A stretch of DNA of 34,074 nucleotides from [Haemophilus] felis (GTDB lineage Bacteria; Pseudomonadota; Gammaproteobacteria; Enterobacterales; Pasteurellaceae), in NCBI GenBank assembly GCA_002015125.1, contig MUYB01000027.1:1-34074 (forward strand), written 5' to 3'. The position numbers and the translations under genes were made by a program. Within the stretch, counting starts at the first letter, position 1. Each line of letters begins with the position of its first letter. Positions 28,722-34,074 of this stretch are shown piece after piece. A model generated the notes under the pieces. The model had not been told where the DNA came from, did no database searches, and saw only the letters and a list, made by a program, of their open reading frames with translations.

Positions 28722-28892
28722 GCTTTTTGAGGCTTATCTCTTCAAGCCGTTTAATGTAATCATTTATTAAACGAGTATTGCAATAAGCAATATGTAAAAT
28801 GTTTCCGATTGGGAAACTATAAACAGGTTAACTTACACCTCCTTTTCCTTGTTTTTTTGCAGTAAGAAAAGTGATGGTGTTAAGTTTTTTTA
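28722..28892 (+). ncRNA. S10 operon leader with L4-type attenuator hairpin
   Basis: The 272-base gap before rpsJ holds a series of hairpins, including GTTT/AAAC (28749-28774), ATTGC/GCAAT (28783-28798), and GTTTCC/GGGAAAC (about 28801-28816). The last is a large hairpin in which 28831-28839 pairs with 28876-28885 (one bulge) and CTTTTC pairs with GAAAAG, followed by seven T residues. This matches the place and form of the terminator hairpin where L4 stops transcription in E. coli. L4 control is inferred from gene order and structure. Confidence 0.75.
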
Positions 28893-28896
28893 TTAG

Positions 28897-29235
<339 letters not shown>

Positions 29236-29251
29236 TTAAGAGGTTATTACA

Positions 29252-29881
29252 ATGATTGGTTTAGTCGGTCGTAAAGTTGGTATGACTCGCATCTTCACTG
29301 AAGATGGCGTTTCTATTCCAGTGACTGTTATCGAAATCGAAGCCAACCGTGTTACTCAAGTTAAAACTGTAGAAACAGATGGCTATTCTGCAATTCAAGT
29401 TACCACTGGCTCTAAAAAAGCAAGTCGTGTAACTAAGCCAGAAGCTGGTCATTTCGTGAAAGCAGGTGTTGAAGCTGGTCGCGGTTTATGGGAATTTCGT
29501 ACTACTGAAGGTGAAGAATTCACTTTAGGTCAAGAAATTAACGTTGACATCTTCGCTGATGTTAAAAAAGTTGATGTTACTGGTACATCTAAAGGTAAAG
29601 GTTTCCAAGGTGGTGTTAAGCGTTGGAATTTCCGTACACAAGATGCTACACACGGTAACTCTTTATCACATCGTGTGTTGGGTTCTATTGGTCAAAACCA
29701 AACCCCAGGTCGTGTGTTTAAAGGTAAAAAAATGGCTGGACACTTAGGTGCTGAGCGTGTAACCGTTCAATCACTTGAAGTTGTTCGTGTTGATGCTGAG
29801 CGTAAATTACTATTAGTTAAAGGTGCCGTTCCGGGTGCAACTAATGGTGATGTTATCGTTAAACCAGCAGTTAAAGCATAA
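29252..29881 (+). CDS. rplC: 50S ribosomal protein L3
   Basis: Early 50S assembly protein near the peptidyl transferase centre. The 209 residues start [19 protein letters not shown] and hold the conserved loop [20 protein letters not shown] with the glutamine that is methylated by PrmB in relatives. AAGAGG precedes the ATG. It is 16 bases after rpsJ. Confidence 0.98.
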   Translation: MIGLVGRKVGMTRIFTEDGVSIPVTVIEIEANRVTQVKTVETDGYSAIQVTTGSKKASRVTKPEAGHFVKAGVEAGRGLWEFRTTEGEEFTLGQEINVDIFADVKKVDVTGTSKGKGFQGGVKRWNFRTQDATHGNSLSHRVLGSIGQNQTPGRVFKGKKMAGHLGAERVTVQSLEVVRVDAERKLLLVKGAVPGATNGDVIVKPAVKA

Positions 29882-29895
29882 GTCAGGAGATAGAG

Positions 29896-30498
29896 ATGGA
29901 ATTACAAGTTGTAGGTGCAAACGCACTAACTGTTTCTGAAACTACCTTCGGACGTGAGTTCAACGAAGCGTTGATTCACCAAGTTGTTGTTGCTTATGCA
30001 GCAGGTGCTCGTCAAGGTTCTCGTGCACAAAAAACTCGTGCTGAAGTGTCTGGTTCAGGTAAAAAACCTTGGCGTCAAAAAGGTACAGGTCGTGCGCGTT
30101 CTGGTGATATCAAATCACCAATTTGGCGTTCAGGTGGTGTGACTTTCGCAGCAAAACCACAAGATCACAGCCAAAAAGTGAACAAGAAAATGTACCGTGG
30201 TGCAATCAAAAGCATTCTTTCTGAGCTTGTTCGTCAAGACCGTTTAGTGGTTGTTGAGAAGTTCGAAGTTGATGCACCAAAAACCAAAGTGTTAGTACAA
30301 AAATTAAAAGAATTAGCACTTGAAGATGTGTTAATCATCACAGCAAGCTTAGATGAAAATCTATTCTTAGCCGCTCGTAACCTCTACAAAGTAGATGTGC
30401 GTGATGTGCAAGGTATCGATCCAGTAAGCTTAATCGCATTCGATAAAGTTGTTGTAACTGTTGATGCTGTGAAACAAATTGAGGAGATGTTAGCATGA
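29896..30498 (+). CDS. rplD: 50S ribosomal protein L4
   Basis: Lines the exit tunnel and, in relatives, represses its own operon at the S10 leader. The 200 residues include the long tunnel loop ([19 protein letters not shown]). CAGGAG precedes the ATG. The stop overlaps the rplW start by four bases, so L4 and L23 are coupled. Confidence 0.98.
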   Translation: MELQVVGANALTVSETTFGREFNEALIHQVVVAYAAGARQGSRAQKTRAEVSGSGKKPWRQKGTGRARSGDIKSPIWRSGGVTFAAKPQDHSQKVNKKMYRGAIKSILSELVRQDRLVVVEKFEVDAPKTKVLVQKLKELALEDVLIITASLDENLFLAARNLYKVDVRDVQGIDPVSLIAFDKVVVTVDAVKQIEEMLA

Positions 30499-30797
30499 TT
30501 CAACAAGAACGTTTGCTAAAAGTGTTAAAAGCACCACATGTCTCTGAAAAAGCAACAAATAACGCTGAGAAGTCTAATACTATCGTTTTCAAAGTGGCTT
30601 TAGATGCAAATAAAGTTGAAATTGCTAACGCTGTTGAGCAATTATTTGAAGTGAAAGTGGATTCTGTTCGTACCGTTGTCGTAAAAGGTAAAACCAAACG
30701 TCGTGGTGCGAAAGTTGGACGTCGCAGTGACTGGAAAAAGGCTTATGTAACTCTTCAAGAAGGTCAATCGCTTGACTTCATTGAAGGTGCAGAGTAA
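30495..30797 (+). CDS. rplW: 50S ribosomal protein L23
   Basis: Exit-tunnel rim protein that docks trigger factor and SRP. The 100 residues begin [20 protein letters not shown] and keep the basic tip [20 protein letters not shown]. It overlaps the end of rplD (ATGA) and has GAGGAG just upstream. Confidence 0.98.
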   Translation: MIQQERLLKVLKAPHVSEKATNNAEKSNTIVFKVALDANKVEIANAVEQLFEVKVDSVRTVVVKGKTKRRGAKVGRRSDWKKAYVTLQEGQSLDFIEGAE

Positions 30798-30816
30798 TTC
30801 GGAGGAGTAGAAAATA

Positions 30817-31638
30817 ATGGCTATCGTTAAATGTAAGCCGACCTCCGCTGGTCGTCGTCACGTTGTTAAAATCGTGAACCCTGAATTACACAAGGGTAAA
30901 CCTTACGCACCTCTTTTAGATACTAAATCTAAAACTGGTGGTCGTAACAATTTCGGACGTATTACTACTCGCCATATTGGTGGTGGTCATAAACAACATT
31001 ACCGTTTAATCGATTTCAAACGTAACAAGTTAGATATTCCAGCGGTTGTTGAGCGTCTTGAATATGATCCAAACCGTTCTGCAAATATCGCTTTAGTGCT
31101 TTATAAAGATGGCGAACGTCGTTACATCTTAGCACCTAAAGGTTTATCTGTAGGCGACACAATCCAAGCTGGCGTTAACGCACCAATTAAAGCAGGTAAT
31201 GCTTTACCAATGCGTAACATTCCAGTGGGTTCAACTGTACATAACGTTGAATTAAAACCAGGTAAAGGCGGTCAAATTGCACGTTCAGCTGGTGCTTATG
31301 TACAAATTATCGCTCGTGAAGGTAACTATGTCACTTTACGTCTTCGTTCAGGCGAAATGCGTAAAGTGTTAGCTGAGTGTACTGCAACCATTGGTGAAGT
31401 AGGTAACTCAGAGCATATGCTTCGTGTTCTTGGTAAAGCAGGTGCTAGCCGTTGGAGAGGTATTCGTCCAACCGTTCGTGGTACTGCAATGAACCCAGTT
31501 GATCACCCACACGGTGGTGGTGAAGGTCGTAACTTCGGTAAACACCCAGTAACACCTTGGGGCGTTCAAACCAAAGGTAAGAAAACTCGCCATAACAAAC
31601 GTACTGATAAATACATCGTACGTCGTCGTGGTAAATAA
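30817..31638 (+). CDS. rplB: 50S ribosomal protein L2
   Basis: Core 50S protein required for subunit joining and peptidyl transferase activity. The 273 residues hold the functional segment [19 protein letters not shown] with the critical histidine. GGAGG lies upstream of the ATG. Confidence 0.98.
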   Translation: MAIVKCKPTSAGRRHVVKIVNPELHKGKPYAPLLDTKSKTGGRNNFGRITTRHIGGGHKQHYRLIDFKRNKLDIPAVVERLEYDPNRSANIALVLYKDGERRYILAPKGLSVGDTIQAGVNAPIKAGNALPMRNIPVGSTVHNVELKPGKGGQIARSAGAYVQIIAREGNYVTLRLRSGEMRKVLAECTATIGEVGNSEHMLRVLGKAGASRWRGIRPTVRGTAMNPVDHPHGGGEGRNFGKHPVTPWGVQTKGKKTRHNKRTDKYIVRRRGK

Positions 31639-31651
31639 TATTAATTAATAA

Positions 31652-31939
<288 letters not shown>

Positions 31940-31946
31940 GGGGTAA

Positions 31947-32282
<336 letters not shown>

Positions 32283-32299
32283 TTAGTAGAGGAATAGCA

Positions 32300-33007
32300 A
32301 TGGGTCAAAAAGTACATCCACATGGTATTCGCCTAGGTATCGTTAAGCCTTGGAGCTCTACTTGGTTCGCGAATACACAAGATTTCGCTGATAATTTAGA
32401 AGGCGATTTCAAAGTACGTAAATTCTTAAACAAAGAATTAGCGAATGCTTCCGTTTCACGTATCACAATTGAGCGTCCAGCGAAAAGCATTCGTGTTACA
32501 ATTCACACAGCTCGTCCGGGTATCGTTATCGGTAAAAAAGGCGAAGATGTTGAAAAATTGCGTAATGCAGTTGCGGCTATCGCAGGTGTTCCAGCACAAA
32601 TCAACATTGCTGAAGTGAAAAAACCTGAATTAGATGCAAAATTAGTTGCAGATAATATCGCTTCTCAATTAGAACGTCGTGTTATGTTCCGTCGCGCAAT
32701 GAAAAAAGCAGTACAAAGTGCGATGCGTACAGGTGCGAAAGGCATCAAAGTTGAAGTAAGCGGTCGTTTAGGTGGAGCAGAAATTGCACGTTCTGAATGG
32801 TATCGTGAAGGTCGAGTGCCTCTACATACATTACGTGCGGACATCGACTACAACACAGCTGAAGCACATACAACTTACGGCGTAATCGGCGTAAAAGTAT
32901 GGATCTTCAAAGGTGAAATTCTCGGTGGAATGGCTGCAATTGCGCAATCAGAACAACAACCTGCTGATAAGCCTAAAAAGGCACCACGCGGCAAAGGTCG
33001 TAAGTAA
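32300..33007 (+). CDS. rpsC: 30S ribosomal protein S3
   Basis: Part of the mRNA entry helicase. The 235 residues include the KH domain motif [14 protein letters not shown] and end in a basic tail ([12 protein letters not shown]). AGAGGA precedes the ATG. Confidence 0.98.
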   Translation: MGQKVHPHGIRLGIVKPWSSTWFANTQDFADNLEGDFKVRKFLNKELANASVSRITIERPAKSIRVTIHTARPGIVIGKKGEDVEKLRNAVAAIAGVPAQINIAEVKKPELDAKLVADNIASQLERRVMFRRAMKKAVQSAMRTGAKGIKVEVSGRLGGAEIARSEWYREGRVPLHTLRADIDYNTAEAHTTYGVIGVKVWIFKGEILGGMAAIAQSEQQPADKPKKAPRGKGRK

Positions 33008-33020
33008 GGAGAAACGCTAA

Positions 33021-33430
<410 letters not shown>

Positions 33431-33431
<1 letters not shown>

Positions 33432-33622
33432 TGAAAGCTCAAGAACTACGTAACAAAAATGTTGAAGAGCTGAATGCTGAGTTAGTAAACCTTTTAGGTG
33501 AACAATTCAAATTGCGTATGCAAGCAGCCACCGGTCAGCTTCAACAAACCCATCAGTTAAAACAAGTGCGTCGTAGTATCGCACAAATTAAAACTGTGTT
33601 AACCGAAAAGGCGGGTGAGTAA
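33431..33622 (+). CDS. rpmC: 50S ribosomal protein L29
   Basis: Small two-helix protein at the tunnel exit. The 63 residues ([20 protein letters not shown]) are standard. One-base overlaps with both rplP and rpsQ (TAATG) show tight coupling. Confidence 0.97.
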
Positions 33623-33879
33623 TGACTGATAAAATTCGTAGCGTACAAGGTAAAGTTGTAAGCGACAAAATGGACAAATCCTTTGTTGTTGCGATTGAAC
33701 GCAAGGTTAAACACCCACTTTATGGTAAGTTTATCCGTCGTACAACCAAACTTCACGTACACGATGAAAACAACGAAGCTAAATTAGGAGATGTTGTAGA
33801 GGTTCGCGAATGTCGCCCAATCTCTAAAACAAAATCTTGGACTTTAGTTCGTGTTGTTGAAAAAGCAATTATTGCTTAA
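33622..33879 (+). CDS. rpsQ: 30S ribosomal protein S17
   Basis: Primary 16S rRNA-binding protein of the 30S body. The 85 residues hold [20 protein letters not shown] and the [20 protein letters not shown] region. It is the last gene of the S10 operon and is followed by a strong terminator. Confidence 0.98.
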   Translation: MTDKIRSVQGKVVSDKMDKSFVVAIERKVKHPLYGKFIRRTTKLHVHDENNEAKLGDVVEVRECRPISKTKSWTLVRVVEKAIIA

Positions 33880-33897
33880 TTAACATTAACAGTATAA

Positions 33898-33930
33898 AAA
33901 ACCCTAGCAGCAATGTTGGGGTTTTGTTTT
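33898..33930 (+). terminator. Terminator of the S10 operon
   Basis: A 12-bp stem (33898-33909 with 33914-33925, with two G-T pairs) has a four-base loop and is followed by GTTTTG. It closes the eleven-gene operon. The 144 bases after it are pyrimidine-rich with no gene apart from the palindrome at the very end. Confidence 0.92.
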
Positions 33931-34054
33931 GTAAAAATTACCTAAAATCTCATTGTTTTTATTTCGCCTTTATTCCTCAATTTCTCGCTTCTCTTTTTTA
34001 AGCTAATCCCCCTCGCGTTATTCTCATTTTTTCCTTTTAAATCGCTATTACCGC

Positions 34055-34072
34055 AAGAATGGTACCATTCTT
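34055..34072. promoter_or_regulatory. Perfect 18-base palindrome, operator-like
   Basis: AAGAATGGTACCATTCTT is its own complement over 18 bases. It has the GT-AC core seen in GntR-family and some antitoxin operators. The window ends two bases later, so the gene it might control is not visible. Confidence 0.45.
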
Positions 34073-34074
34073 AT

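Noticed and set aside
33990..34040. Short leftward peptide gene (MRITRGGLA) near the right end
   Set aside because: Nine codons with an AAGGA upstream is likely by chance in purine-rich sequence, and there is no further support.

Overview
The window is a piece of a Pasteurellaceae chromosome, most likely Haemophilus or Aggregatibacter. The main evidence is exact 9-base DNA uptake signals (AAGTGCGGT or its complement), the tripartite NadR used for V-factor (NMN/nicotinamide riboside) salvage, an FMN riboswitch in front of ribB, a tetranucleotide-repeat surface-modification gene, and a rplK operon that lacks secE-nusG just upstream. The species cannot be fixed from the sequence alone.

Layout. 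Bases 1-2490 hold a leftward cluster: ychJ-like, yihY-like, dtd and a small lipoprotein. Bases 2620-4994 are the rightward rpe-gph-trpS operon, closed by a strong terminator. Bases 5140-10600 are an accessory island. It holds an IS200/IS605-like end, the 5' remnant of one restriction-modification (R-M) gene, an intact AT-rich type II R-M pair (HhaI-like C5 methyltransferase plus an endonuclease with a B3-like C-terminus), the 5'-truncated and frameshifted remainder of a helicase/Eco57I-type R-M gene with seven TPLIG repeats, and a MITE-like hairpin.

Bases 10611-23127 are rplK-rplA, rplJ-rplL and rpoB-rpoC. Each pair has its own promoter and a structured leader (L1 site, L10 leader, and an unexplained rpoB leader). 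A small accessory cassette sits between rplL and rpoB: a decayed leftward fragment plus two unknown genes, one of them secreted.

Bases 23201-25122 are an OafA-like O-acyltransferase that starts in a CAGA repeat tract and is out of frame (OFF) in this sequence. A possible integrase fragment lies between it and leftward ribB, which carries a complete FMN riboswitch and terminator. Bases 26381-28651 are ubiK, nadR and a metallophosphoesterase. Bases 28688-33930 are a complete S10 operon (rpsJ to rpsQ) with an L4-type leader and a strong terminator. The window ends at a perfect 18-base palindrome.

How the parts fit: about half the window is transcription and translation machinery under autogenous r-protein control. 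The accessory genes sit in the gaps between these operons. Two loci carry repeat tracts able to change in length, one switching a surface acyltransferase and one altering the specificity region of a damaged R-M protein.
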